In this document: positions 1-11,931 of the stretch, piece by piece
Position numbering within the stretch: position 1 is the first letter of the stretch
Layout: each line of letters starts with the position of its first letter
DNA from: Liolophura sinensis
Taxonomy: Eukaryota; Mollusca; Polyplacophora; Chitonida; Chitonidae
Assembly: GCF_032854445.1 (NCBI RefSeq)
Contig: NC_088296.1
Coordinates: 13,779,644 to 13,843,643, forward strand
Length of the DNA stretch: 64,000 nt
Direction: 5' to 3'
Translations under genes and position numbers: made by a program
The notes under the pieces: generated by a model
The model's database searches: none
What the model was told of the DNA's origin: nothing
Seen by the model: only the letters and a program-made list of their open reading frames with translations

Positions 1-371
1 GGAGAACCAGTTATGATATACAAATTTCCTGATGGATGTTACATATCATGAAAGCTGACAAATTAACGGAAGGGAGGCATTTTTGCTGTAAACTTCGTAT
101 ATGTTAATCTGTTATAATTTTCCGTTTTCTTAATTTTAAAAAAATCCGACATAAGGCCAATACCCTTAGCGCAGAAAATGATACCAACCGTTACGTTTTC
201 AGTAGAAACGTCAGAATTCTGAATCCGGGTTGGCCGTGACTTACGTCATCAGATTATATGTAAATGTACAGTCAAACGATGCCAAAATAAAATAATCGCG
301 CGTTTGTTTGCTTGACCTGCATGACTGACACTCGTTTTCCTTCAGATTACAGTTTTCTTTCGCAATTTCAG

Positions 372-3300
372 GTGGAAATACCACAACCGTGTGGACTTCA
401 ACTGCCAATGTCGTCACACACACAGCCAGTCCAGCCCAAGGTAAGTCACTAGATTTTGATTTTATTTATCATAAGCACATATATCCTTGCAGTTCATTAA
501 AAATACACAGTAACATTGAAATAAATTCATTATTTTTCATTCTTTTTTTCATAAGTGTTTTCAAAGGAAAAACCTTTTCTTTTGAACTGTGCTATGATTT
601 GGTTTACATTTTTGAATAATCTACATTAAATACATCTGCTATGAAAAAAACACTACACACAATACCGACATGGTGAATAGCTCAAATTCACCCTTCCTCA
701 CCGCACCCCTATGCTAGGCCATTTCTCCGGCGGTGCGTTTGATCCTCGGGGCTTTGCTGTTAGCTATTAAACCAGCCAAAATAACAACAACTTTGCCCAT
801 GGTTATGCTGGGGCGGGTGGTTTTAAGAACTACAGGTAATGACTTGGTACCCAAGCTTTAATGTTCTAGTGTTTACCTTTGTAAACGTAATATGTGTTAA
901 ATAATAGCCGTGGTTCTCGGCTATACATTTTAGAATGAGCACTATAAAGTATTGCAGTTGACTTTTGAGAGATACAATTGCATAACATGTCTGTAACGCA
1001 GTAAACATGCATAAGTTACGCCAGACGTGAGGTGACACTGTGAATCATAAGCTATAACCTGTATACCATACTGAAATATTTCTATCAAACAAATTGAATA
1101 TAGTGATAAATGCTTCGGGGAATAAATTTATATTTGTTTTACGATAAGCGCTCAGTGACAATATTACATAGACAAGGTAAGTTTTTGCCATATTGTTTTG
1201 GAAACGTAGGTGCACAAAGTTTATGAGTGGAGAGCTGTTGGACCCGATTGTCAGACTGGGATACGTTTTTAGAAGACAAACATAGTCACACTATATGAAT
1301 TATTACAAACAAATATTTACATCATGTTTTTTGTCGTATATGTTTTGTCTGTTTATTAAGCCGACTGGGCGTTTGTCCGCTGGGGTTTTTGTCCTCCCGA
1401 GTTTTTGTCCGCGGAGCTTTTGCTCGTGGCCTTCTCTCCGCGGAACTTTTGTCAGCCGGGGTTTTTGTATTGGATTCGCCACATCTATGCCCGTGTAGCA
1501 TTTTGCAGGGTAAAGGGAGGACGGTTTGCATTCATTAAACGTCGTGTTGTTAAACAGCCTTGTGATTACTGACTGGAAAATCCATTTTTGCTGATGACTG
1601 GTATGCGAATATCTGTTTTGACGGATAGATATTGAACGATATCTATGTTGGTACACACTTTTGTTGATGGCTACTACACGAATGTCTATTTTGATTCATA
1701 GATATTGAACCATTCCGTTTACGTTGAAATGGTTCACTCATACACAACTTCAGATGCCTTTTAATAGTTAAATTTGGAATCCATAGCAAAAAAATAAATT
1801 AAACACACTGATGCAAGTAAGTCACTCTTTTGCGCTGTCTTACGTGCAAACTGTCAAAGAAACCGTATTCTATCCGGTTACACGTGACTATGTTCCAATT
1901 ATGACACTTTCGTCAATGCTCTGGTTTAATTCTCTACGCTGCAGACTTCTGTAGACTGATACATTTCCTGTTTTCCTTAGGTGGCACCACGGAAAGCACA
2001 ACCCTGACACCTGCACTCACCAACCCCATGGTGGAGAAACCAAGTAAACAAAACGGTATGGCTTATAGAAAAAAAAAACTATGTGTTCGTTATTAATGGG
2101 CAAATAATAAATGTATGAAAATTTATAAAAGCATTCTCTATATTTTCGTAAGACTCCTGTGGACTTCAGAGACAACTAAATGCGTACTGCGGAATATTTA
2201 ACTTATAAGACAGTGGCCATCATTATGGTGGGAGGAAACAACGACCATGCGCAATTTGCTGGAAAACCTGAAGACAAATAACAAAATACTAAATCTCACA
2301 AACGCCAGTCGGACCCAAATATCTGTAAAAACATCCAGGTGAGACACACGACGTGATAGTCAAGTATATCAGGAAAGTGTGCATCGTGACACTTTTTTTT
2401 TGTAATGTTGTGACCGGGTCGATTGCATTCGGGGCAAACAGATCAATTTATCATAGGTAATTCTTGATTACTTTCAAACAACAGTTGATCGTGTGCCAAC
2501 ACTGGCCACTGGCGAGGTACAGCTGGTTTACAGAGTTAAACCTTGTTGCCCAGGATAATCGATAACTACGTATCAGTTTCAGTTCGTGAAAATGTTTTGG
2601 GGTAAAAAAGTTAGATGGGTAGAAAAACATGGCGGGGGGGTGGGGACAAAATCTGATCACACTCAAACAGTAAGTTTCAAAGAGCAGACGTGTCATATAT
2701 TCCAGAATTACTGGCAGCAGCTTAATAGAGCTTGCGCTGGCATATTTGTCACCAGTTTTCAGAATAAAGTAGAGGGAAACTCAAAAGGAGCACAAATGTT
2801 ATTTGGAGCAATAATAGCCGGCTATCCACTTTCCGCTTGGAATCCTACTGGGCATGTGTCAACAACATTGGTCGAGAAAATATGTGTAAGTTTAGTCCAG
2901 TCAAATTTATTATAAGATGTCATTGCTAAATTGTTTGTCCTTTTCCAAGGGAAGTGCCTCATTTGTGCCTGGAGTCCGGATAAACATGTATGTATATATT
3001 TTAATATGACTTACAAAATGGCGTTTGTTTATATCCGCATTTGTATACAATTTGTCCAGGCGATGATCCCCACGCATTAACTATTGGACTGGCTGCTGGA
3101 ATCGGAGGGGTGGTCCTAGTGGCTGGCATTGTCTTGATTGCTGTAGTCCTTGCTCGGTAAGTGGGTCCCCCAGTTGGACTGACCGATCATATTTCAACTC
3201 TTAAGTACTGTACTTCTCTTTCTGTTATGTATGAATGCATCAAACTTGCATTTCGTTTTACCTGTACGTGTAATCCACTGGGTCTGTCAAGAAGACCAAT

Positions 3301-4028
3301 CGCAAGCATCCGTGTATGATCTTATTCTCGTTTGTACCTTGGGAGAATCATGTTCCATCAAACAATCAGTCGGTTTGCACGTCCTAATACCAACATTGTT
3401 ACAGTTATTCCTCACTAGATCATTTCAAACAAATCAAGAAACGCATGTAATTCTGTCTTACAGGAAAAGAAAGAGTAGAAGAACCAATGGCAACGAATCG
3501 ACTAGTTTAAGGGGGCACTTGACTCCTCCCAATCCATCGCACTCTCCTAGCCGTCACACCTACCAGACCGTCGTTGACCCGCCATTGCCTGGTCAGAGTG
3601 GGATGGATAACCCGGCTGGTCCAACGGTTATCGTGCGGAACGAACTCTCCGTCATTATTCCTCCGTCTCGACCAGGAGCATACGAAGACTTGGATAATGA
3701 CTTCGCTGTGATCTACAGCACCGCCAAAGTCACCGACAAAGGAGACAAGAATATAGCTAATCAAACACAAGAAGCAAACAACGCCATCAGTCTGACCTCC
3801 AAACCCGGTGACAGAGCTGAGCTCAAGAATGTCAACGATCTCTACTCAAATCACGCCATACCCTTCAACAAAACACAACAAAGAAAAAAGAAAAATGAAG
3901 GATCGTCAGAAAATATGGAAAACCAATACAACACTTTGTATGATCTTAGACCAGTCGAAAGCAACACCGCTGGTACAGCTCTAAGAGGTGATCTTGAGTA
4001 CGACGAAATAAAGCTACAGAAAGTGTAA
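372..4028 (+). CDS. Type I membrane receptor with tyrosine-rich tail, 3' half (5' exons lie before the window)
   Basis: Four exons join in phase: 372-440, 1981-2055, 3060-3156 and 3464-4028, giving 268 residues to the stop. Each has an AG acceptor and GT donor, and phases run 1-1, 1-1, 1-2, 2-stop. The first two encode Thr/Ser-rich stalk pieces starting GGNTTT and GGTTES, likely O-glycosylated. The third encodes GDDPHALTIGLAAGIGG and then a hydrophobic helix ending VVLAR. The fourth begins with basic stop-transfer RKRKSRR and continues as a disordered cytoplasmic tail. Tail tyrosines are at 3561 (TYQTV), 3681 (AYEDL), 3714 (IYSTA), 3843 (LYSNH), 3927 and 3939 (YNTLYDL) and 3999 (LEYDEI, which fits the ITIM pattern). 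This looks like a receptor that docks SH2 proteins when phosphorylated. Ectodomain modules are off the window; by analogy with the - strand paralogue I expect EGF-like repeats. No canonical AATAAA was seen within 1.2 kb of the stop. Seen: exons, helix, motifs. Inferred: function. Confidence 0.8.
441..1980 (+). other. Intron of the + receptor, with a GTTTTTGTCC minisatellite and a duplicated block
   Basis: GTAAGT donor at 441 and TTTTCCTTAG acceptor ending at 1980. About 1355-1475 holds degenerate copies of a roughly 21-bp GTTTTTGTCCGC-type unit. About 1590-1725 holds two diverged copies of a block of about 70 bp containing GATAGATATTGAAC. No coding signal seen. Confidence 0.6.
2056..3059 (+). 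other. Intron of the + receptor, containing an old SINE fragment
   Basis: GTATGG donor at 2056 and TTTGTCCAG acceptor ending at 3059. An antisense SINE remnant lies at about 2182-2278. A 109-codon open frame at 2586-2915 has no recognisable domain and is probably chance. Confidence 0.55.
2182..2278 (-). repeat. SINE remnant (main family), antisense
   Basis: Matches the SINE body with many changes: GGAATATTTAACTTATAAG, then CCATCATTATGGTGGGAGG, then ACGACCATGCGCAATTTGC. Only the 3' body survives. Confidence 0.55.
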
Positions 4029-7000
4029 TAGAAAAACTTAGGCTGACTGACAGGAGGGTGTGTTTCACTGAAGTTTATCTAGAGGGTTTTAACAGGTTTT
4101 TTTTTACTTCCATTGCCGCCTTTTTGTGCACTACCAGATTAGAATGTATCTGTGATACCTTCTCATAACTCACTTGTGAAAACAGGAGTCCAGCCTGCAG
4201 ATTCTAGATAAAAAGATGATGCTTCAGAATTGGCTACTTGACGAGATAGGAACAGCCAATGCTGCAAATCATCTAAACCTTTCTCTCTTCCATCTGTTCA
4301 TCAGACAAGGTGCCAAGTTATCACACTACATCATGAACAAATATAATTTTTTATCATGTGAATAACCAGGTTTCATTTTAGTTCAGATAAAATCCCACGA
4401 GTGTGGCTAGAATATCGGAGCGCCCAGTTACAAGTAACATTTTGAATAAGGCTATGGAATATAAAAAAAAACTGAGATAAGATCAGCAGAAAGTATAAAA
4501 CGCTCAACATCGTCGTCGTTGTGACTGAGTTTATGTAACTATAAAGAGCCCTAATTTTGAAGCATTTATTTTTTTCCGTACCATATCACCCATGTAATAT
4601 TTTGTTAACTCAGTGTGCACCTTTGCATATAATTGCAAATCGATATAATGTATACCATGCAGATGCGCTTTAAATATGCCTTATGTAAGAACATATATAA
4701 TTTGTAAAATTTAAGCCCACGCCTGAAAAGTTAATTGCACTGCTCTATACGTTCTTTACCCTGCGATTTGGACAAAAATAATGCGATCATCTACACGGAA
4801 TTCTTCTATGTATGTTAGAGCTTAACGTGCAATGTGCATGTACTGCAATCTAAATGCACAGAATGTCTCATACATACAAGTTATGTACTGAGATTACGTC
4901 GGATTCAGAATGAGGTTCAGCCTTTTTCGAACAATTATCAACACACAGATGCGTTGTAAGAAAGCATTGCGAAATGTGTTTTAATTTTCCATTTATTGCA
5001 ATTGTGTAAAGGATGTTTACCATTCTTTCATTGCTTTAGGTGACGTCAATCGCGTCTGGCATGGCCAATATTATCTGTTAAGCTTGTTTCATAATTCTGA
5101 TGTTTGTGTATGTTTCAGCCACTCTCTATTCGGTATTGGTGTGTGTAGTTTTCTTTATCTGACTGTCAATACTATTCATAATTCAAAGATTTGTGTTTGC
5201 TTTAATTCCATTACATTTGTTACGTTTCCTCTGTGTTCTTCTCTGTATCTGACTGACACAGAAATTAGTATCAATTTACAAATTTAACTGAAGTATAATA
5301 ATTTAACTCATCTCTTCTTGTGCCGTAATTCCTGCAAAAAGACACATAATGCTGTGTAAATGTATGTATGTTACCGAATATATCACATTGCCTTTTCCTA
5401 TTTTGCGCATCCAGCAAATAACACAAGAGGAATTTAATGTGAAGAAAAATACCTTACATTTTGTTCGTGAAGCGAGAGATAATACTGTAAAATAAGTGAC
5501 AGGCCACAGTATCATGTGGTGTACAAAATAGTGTGATAGCAGGTGTAAAACACATTGCAATATTTCACACATAACCGTATAAAAATAATAAAACTTCCAA
5601 CAGCTGTAGTACAAAATGTAGTACAAAATGTACGTATAAATTTTGTAAGTTGCACTAAAATTCTTCTTGAATTGCAGGGAAACCCGTTGTAATATGGATG
5701 CAGTGGGGATGTTACTTCAAAGGACAGTATGGAAAAGTTTAGTTTGTTTGACATGTTTTAGCGTCTTATATTGCTGTTATTACTGATGTGTTGTTTAATG
5801 GAATTTATATGTTATTCAGTTAAGTACGTATATCTTTTACCATGTGCACTAATAATTGTAGTACATTTTCTGAAGATTACGCTTTTGCTCGACTTTGTTG
5901 TCCGTCTTTTTTCAGGTGTTTCATTTCCGTTTGAAAGTTAACAGAATCTGAAAAACCGTACATCCTGTGAATTAAAACAATAATTTGGAGTAGGACGATC
6001 CGTGTCGTTTAACACTTCTCTCACATCCAGGCAATGGAATAAATCGTCGTGTTGTGTACAAAGCATACAAATGGTGAATTGAAAAGGAATGATGCTATGC
6101 AGAATTGTAAAAATTGTGTTATGTAACATGGAATGCAGAAGATCAAATATGCTGTACAAAACGGACCAAAGGCTATTCTTGATTTCATAATAAATTATCC
6201 TCACATGCAATATATTATGACAGTACTTTGTTGTATAGTATTTTTTCCGTAACAATTTTAATGTTAGACAAGTTTGTCCGCATGAGCGATCCTTTTTCAC
6301 AGAACAGTTTACACGATGTACATTCACACAGGTCAGGTTACACAGTGATAGTGTGATGGCTGGTTATCGTTACACTCTCCGTCAACACCCCCCCACCCCC
6401 GATCCCATCGCCCGCCACTCCCCCCCCCCCCCCCAACTCCACCATCCGGCGAGTTACACTATAGCTGTGGAGAGATGATTTTAGTGGAGTTGGTTGAAAA
6501 GGTGTCGTCTTGCGCACTATATTGTCTGGATTTGAAAGTTCTGCACCGTTATTTGTTTTGGATGTCATGTAGGTCTTCCGCAAGGGGTTAGTTGGGGAAA
6601 TTTTTGGTTTCCATCCCTCTTCTTGTCGCTATGCATGTTATCTCCGACAGAATTATTACCATTAGTATTTGTATATCCTACAGATCAATTATTTTTGTAT
6701 TACATTCACTTTGCTTTATTTTTCCTTCATTTTACACATTAATAAATACACTAAGGTTAAAGTGCAACTTTCCCTAGCATGTAGAAATGACTCAGTTCCT
6801 TTTAACGACTAGCTTAATTTTAAAATGATTTTTACCATACTTAACAACCTTGTTGATTATGTCATGGTTGGATGAAAGGAACGAAGTCGTAAGCTGACAT
6901 CAGCTGGTAAAAATACTCGATTCAAGAGTGGGGCTTTAGTGTTATTGAGCACCTCAGGTAGTCTTTTGTGTCAACAACACGGGCATTCTGTATTTTTCTA

Positions 7001-8126
7001 CTTTACCTACTTTGCTCGGTTTCATCTCGAAAGTTAAAATGAGCAATAATATTACACATTCGCTCTAAACCTTTTCTTCATTCATGACACGCGCTATCTT
7101 TACCGGTGAACAACAATGAAATTGAATCTGCCAGCAAATATAAAGAGTAGCTCCTCTATAGGTCCTGTGTACAATGTAACTCTACACGCATGTACACAGA
7201 GAATTCGCAAACTTCCATTGTACAAAAACGCATGCTACGAGACTTACTGCACGACGGAGCTGTTGAACACTTGTGTATTACTCGAAAATCAATATTAAAT
7301 AGGTGCTCCACATAAAGCGTGTTCATGTGGACAATCAAACGCAGATGTATACAGAGCACGCCCAGTCATGTATATGACACAAATACATACAGGACATGTG
7401 TGAAGGAAAAACCCAGTAATGCCAGCGGTTTTGTAATCCGTCTCTATTTCAACTTGTCGAAACGTAAAATATAAAAGAAGTGTGATAATTTATTACATAC
7501 AAGTGTTAAATCCAAATATTCATGTACTTTATCTACAAGGTAAGCACAATGCTTGTAGTAACCGAAATATTACGTGTAGCACACCTACTATTATGATTAA
7601 AACAGTATAAACACGGCAGTTACTGCTCCTGAAAGCCGATTATAAATAAACACAAAAACATTACAGTAACACATTTATATACAGAAACAAGATACGTCTA
7701 GCGTCATGTACACTATTGGTAGAAGCCTATTCCAAATCAGCGTGAAGATATATTATTGTCAAAAGCAAACTGACATTTAATTTGTAGGAAATGAAAAAAT
7801 TCATTCAAACGAAATCATGTCACTGTAGTGAGTAGGCTACACAAGTATTTAATGCTAAATATGTACAATGTACTACTGGTTACTGAAAGGATGTACTTGA
7901 TCAAAAAGTCGCTCTTTCTATTTTCTATAGCACGAACAACTGGGAGCAGGTGATTAGGAGTTACATGATACAATGTTTGATACTACAGCACGGAGAGTAA
8001 AACCGGAGCACCGACCACGCTGCAACTGTATACAGTGAGTCTTTCTCAAATGATCACAAGTTATCCGTGAAACCCGCCATCATGTCTTTTTACCTCAGTG
8101 AGGACTATATATTGATACAATAGCGA
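4029..8126. other. 3' flank of the + receptor, no gene seen
   Basis: AT-rich sequence with only short chance frames, the longest being 129 codons on the - strand at 5938-6327 with biased Leu/His/Ile composition and no domain. A C-rich run at about 6388-6435 is listed separately. I see no repeat family or RNA gene. Confidence 0.5.
6388..6435 (-). other. G-quadruplex-prone tract on the - strand
   Basis: On the + strand this is CACCCCCCCACCCCCGATCC followed by several more C runs, including a 14-C run. The - strand therefore carries at least four G runs of three or more with short loops. Confidence 0.6.
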
Positions 8127-8335
8127 GGGCCTCCGTGGCTCAGTTGTTTAGCGTGCTAGCGCAGCGTAACGATCCAGAAGTCTTGCTTCCCCCGGCCGTA
8201 CGTGGGACGGTCTCTCAGCAGCCTGCGGATGGTCGTGGGTTTTCCCCCGATTTCCACCCACCATAATGCTGGCCGCCGTCGTATAAGTGAAATTTTCTTG
8301 AGTATGGCGTAAAACTCCAATCAACTAATTGGAAA
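8127..8335 (+). repeat. SINE (main family), internally deleted
   Basis: Starts GGGCCTCCGTGGCTCAGTTG, the tRNA-like head with the pol III A box. It then jumps from AGAAGTCTTGC to the CCGGCCGTACGTGGGACGG body, losing the B box. It ends in the family 3' end, CGTAAAACTCCAATCAACTA. Confidence 0.9.
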
Positions 8336-10867
8336 ATTAAAAGTAAACCGTCAGCTCAGTTGCAGATGTAGCAGTCGCTACATGTACTTCTTGCCTGAAG
8401 AAAGACGAAATATTTTCACAGCTGAAACGAGTAACAGAAATGGCGACATTAGCAGAACTTCTGACGATAATCCTCACTGCTAGGGATATATGTTCGAAAA
8501 TCACACGCATCTGCTTTACAATACCTGTCATGTCCGCTACTGCCGAAAAAATATTGTGTCGTTATAAAATAATTCATTTCTCCCTGCGAAATATCCATAC
8601 TCAGAAAAGACTGAACAGTGCTCTTCTCCGGTGTGAGCACACGTGAATTCTCATACAGAGCTATTCCGTCGAGTGTTTTGGAGTATTCCACAGCACTTTA
8701 ACTCATAACCAACTGTATGTGCCCATTGCGGATGTACTCAGCCTCTAAAGTTTTAATCTTTTTTATGTATAATAAGAGACTTCCAGTAGAGAGGGTAAAA
8801 ATCAGAGCCGCGCCGACAGTGTGATGAGGCCGTCTGATGTTTACTGTTAGTTCTAAAATCATCAAAGGAGACACCCTTCTTCATGTTGCAAAATTCAAGT
8901 TGTGTGGAATACAAGAAGCGATCAACTGACTGATGCATTACGCTCCATGCAACAGATGTACATTTACATAGCCATTTTGGTCTCCTGGTTTCCTTTGTGT
9001 TACAAGTACATGACTAAATTCGTCTGTACACTGTCAAAATGCACGCAGGTGTGCTATCAGGTCGAGAACCGTTCAATAGTGAATTCCTCCGCAGTCCAGG
9101 ACCATTCTCCAAAGAGGGAGTATACGTCCTTAAGTATTTTAGGAGTTAATGGCTGCATGTCTTACCTGTGGTAGAACGAAGATTACTCTCGGGCACTTAG
9201 GCCACATGCCATCTAATCACTTCGTCCGCCACAAGACTGAATCGTCAATCAATACCTTCAGTCAGCCTTGAAACAAAACTTACTACAACCATAAAATGTT
9301 AGGCTTAGCGGTCGTAGGCCCAAACTGTTTGACGATAGGCAAGGTTTTTCAACTCTTATATATAGCCTCAGGACTCACTAATGATGTCGCTATGAGTTAA
9401 TCGCTGACTGGCGGCGTATCCAGTCATACATGGAAAGGTCTGGCAGAAACTTGCGGAGGATCGTGGATTTTACCCGGGCTTTGCACCCTCTGCCAACATC
9501 AATCAAATGCACTGAGCTCTCTTTGATATATGGCGGGCCAACTTGAGAAGTCGCTGCAACGTTGCAACAAGTGTTTGGACCAAGTTTTATACGAAAGGAA
9601 ACCAACAGTTAGCTTGTGTTATCGGATTGTACATTTTCAACGGTCCTGTGTGGGGACAACCGGTGAATAATTTCTGTAGTTTCGTCTGTTTTGTTCATCC
9701 TTATAGAGGAACTATTATTTGAGTGGATACTGTATTTCTACCAATGTTCGTCAGATATTGAGTCAGATAGATCGGTTATTACGGTCCTGTCGATCAAGAC
9801 ATGGCACGTAGTCATGTGCAAGGTGCCCGACTTAATGAAATAAAGTTGCGTATTTTGTGCACAAAAGATATCATACGACAGTGTTCAGACGATATCAAAA
9901 ACACTGTGTCGTGGTATGGCATTGGTCACAAATTTAGCTCTGAAAATTAAAAGGAAGCAAAACTTGTGAATCAAGATCTCAAACAAATTATAAAGGACAA
10001 ATTAATCCCGGATTTTTGCCAACAAAAACTTGCATTTACAGCTATCTGAATGGCGAGAGATTCCTATGTCTGATGGGCTGGGATACTATTATATCTACAT
10101 TAGCTGGCTCCATCCCTCCTCAAATTATAAGAGAATCGGTAGGCCTTCTAACAATAGCAGCCGTGTAATAGTAACTGCAGGCTCGCCTTCTCTTGGGACA
10201 AGGGAGTTAATATAGATAGACACTGGACCAGGACATTAGTTACCTCTACTCACACTGCAGCACACAACGCGATGTGATTGTCTCACAAGTGGTTTCCTGC
10301 ATAGCCTTCCGGTGGATTCCAATACATGACCTTTGAACTCTCTAGTCACCATAGAAGCAAAGATACCGCTGATAAGGTAACATGCTGACCATCAGAATTC
10401 ATAAACGGAACTTTACTGAGATTCACGATCCATGAGATAGTACAATAATATATCACGTCATTGACGATATTCCTAGGGTGAAGAAATCAAAAATTTGCTA
10501 AAAATCAAACCAAGACTTCTGTTTCATGCCTATTCAGTACGTACGAATACCGGGAATGTCTAAGAGGATCTAAATGCTATAAAGCTAATATTTGTTAATA
10601 TTTAAGATACATTAAAACGAACTCTTAAACTAAGATTACATTTTTAAGTCAAATGAAAACAAATTATGCTCCCATTTTTTTTTTTTATTTTCATTTATGG
10701 GGTATCTTTATGCCTGTTTATCACCAATTAATAATATGGACTTTCCGTCAGTGGTGGAGTTGTTTCAGAAATTACGTCATCGTTGATCTTCCTTGTAACA
10801 CGGTGAACTGAATTGGGCCAATATTGGTGAAGCGTTGTTGCTATAGTGTAGTGCTCGGGTATATTTT
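8336..10867. other. Intergenic, no gene seen; old SINE remnant inside
   Basis: Only chance open frames of up to 90 codons. Copies of simple or known repeats were not obvious except the SINE remnant near 9.4 kb. Confidence 0.45.
9405..9515 (+). repeat. Highly diverged SINE remnant (main family)
   Basis: CATGGAAAGGTCTGGCAG, then CTTGCGGAGGATCGTGGATT, then CCCGGGCTTTGCACCCTC and CATCAATCAAATG follow the order of the SINE body, with heavy substitution and a deletion. Confidence 0.5.
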
Positions 10868-10879
10868 CTCAAAGCAACC

Positions 10880-11278
10880 CAAACCGGCCCCGAGAGCACA
10901 GTTGTTAGAGCGTCCTCTTTGGAAGCGGAAGATCCAGGGTGAATCCTGGGTCGAGTCACACCTAAGACCTTAAAAGGGAAAGAGACTGAAGAGGATAGTG
11001 CACCTACCCGGGTGAAGCGCTTTACTTGCCTTTGGTAAGGCGTCTCAGTGAAGCAGCAAAAGATAACAGAGTGCTGGGGATCCGTCCTGCAACAAAGAGG
11101 TACATTTCATGCACTCTAAGAATTCGTTCGTCGTCACACGACTGACAAATAAGTTAAGTAAGAAGTTAAACCCCAGGCACTCACTCACTCACTTGTACTG
11201 AATGTTACTGAAATGTATCAGTTGTGTATCATTAAAATTCTAAAGGGGCCTCCGTGGCTCAGTTGGTTAGGACGCTCA
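10880..11278 (+). repeat. Second SINE family plus attached main-family head, flanked by a 12-bp direct repeat
   Basis: A tRNA-like head (CGAGAGCACAGTTGTTAGAG as A-box region and GGTCGAGTCAC as B-box region) leads into a different body. The tail GTTAAACCCCAGGCACTCAC plus further ACTC repeats is a type I associate with mollusc SINEs. After about 50 bp comes a 5' fragment of the main SINE, GGGGCCTCCGTGGCTCAGTT. The whole block lies between two copies of CTCAAAGCAACC, at 10868-10879 and 11279-11290, which look like a target-site duplication. Confidence 0.65.
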
Positions 11279-11290
11279 CTCAAAGCAACC

Positions 11291-11931
11291 GACGCTTTTA
11301 TTCATAGAGAGTGGGATAGTTTCAGGTGTCAGCTTCTGCAGATTTCTACTTGATTAGACATTTCGACATAAATAAACAAGGAAAATGACCCTTGCCCTCG
11401 TCTTGTGCTTATTTGCCTGCGACGATCCATGCGGATTGATGGCTGGTATATCAGTGACTGTTTCTGTGCATAGATTAAGAAGCCACTTTCCTCCGAAATA
11501 AATGTTCAGAATGCTTTGTACTGTTTTGTTATTGCACGTCCTAAACTGCAAACTGGGAAATAAAACCAAAACGCTTCATGCATCCTTTAATAAATTTTGT
11601 CAGACTCCATTGGTTTAGAAATGAGGAGATTGCTGTTCGTATCACATTTGACAACCGAACACGGCTCTCGGGTATGTCCTTGTAATGCTCAATACGGCAT
11701 GAAGCATCCTGATTGACTATGTAGACTTTCGTTATGTTCGCCAAATGTTCTACGCAGCTGACCACATTTTGAAGTATTGCGACCTGTCGTACATTATTTA
11801 CCATTCACCTCTATCAGAAAATATAGTTTTTACACACAGTTTCTGGAGATTATGTATTTCGAAAATGTGAATTGGTATTCCACCTTTTAGAGGTTCTTCT
11901 AAGTTGTTTCTAAACATATCAGTCTAAACTA
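11291..11931. other. Intergenic, no gene seen
   Basis: Two - strand open frames of 71 and 87 codons have no recognisable domain. The Tc1 element starts right after. Confidence 0.4.

Noticed and set aside
2586-2915. 109-codon frame inside a receptor intron
   Set aside because: No homology recognised, and it would interrupt a well-phased exon chain.
5938-6327. 129-codon - strand frame
   Set aside because: Biased Leu/His/Ile/Tyr composition of AT-rich DNA; no domain or splice support.
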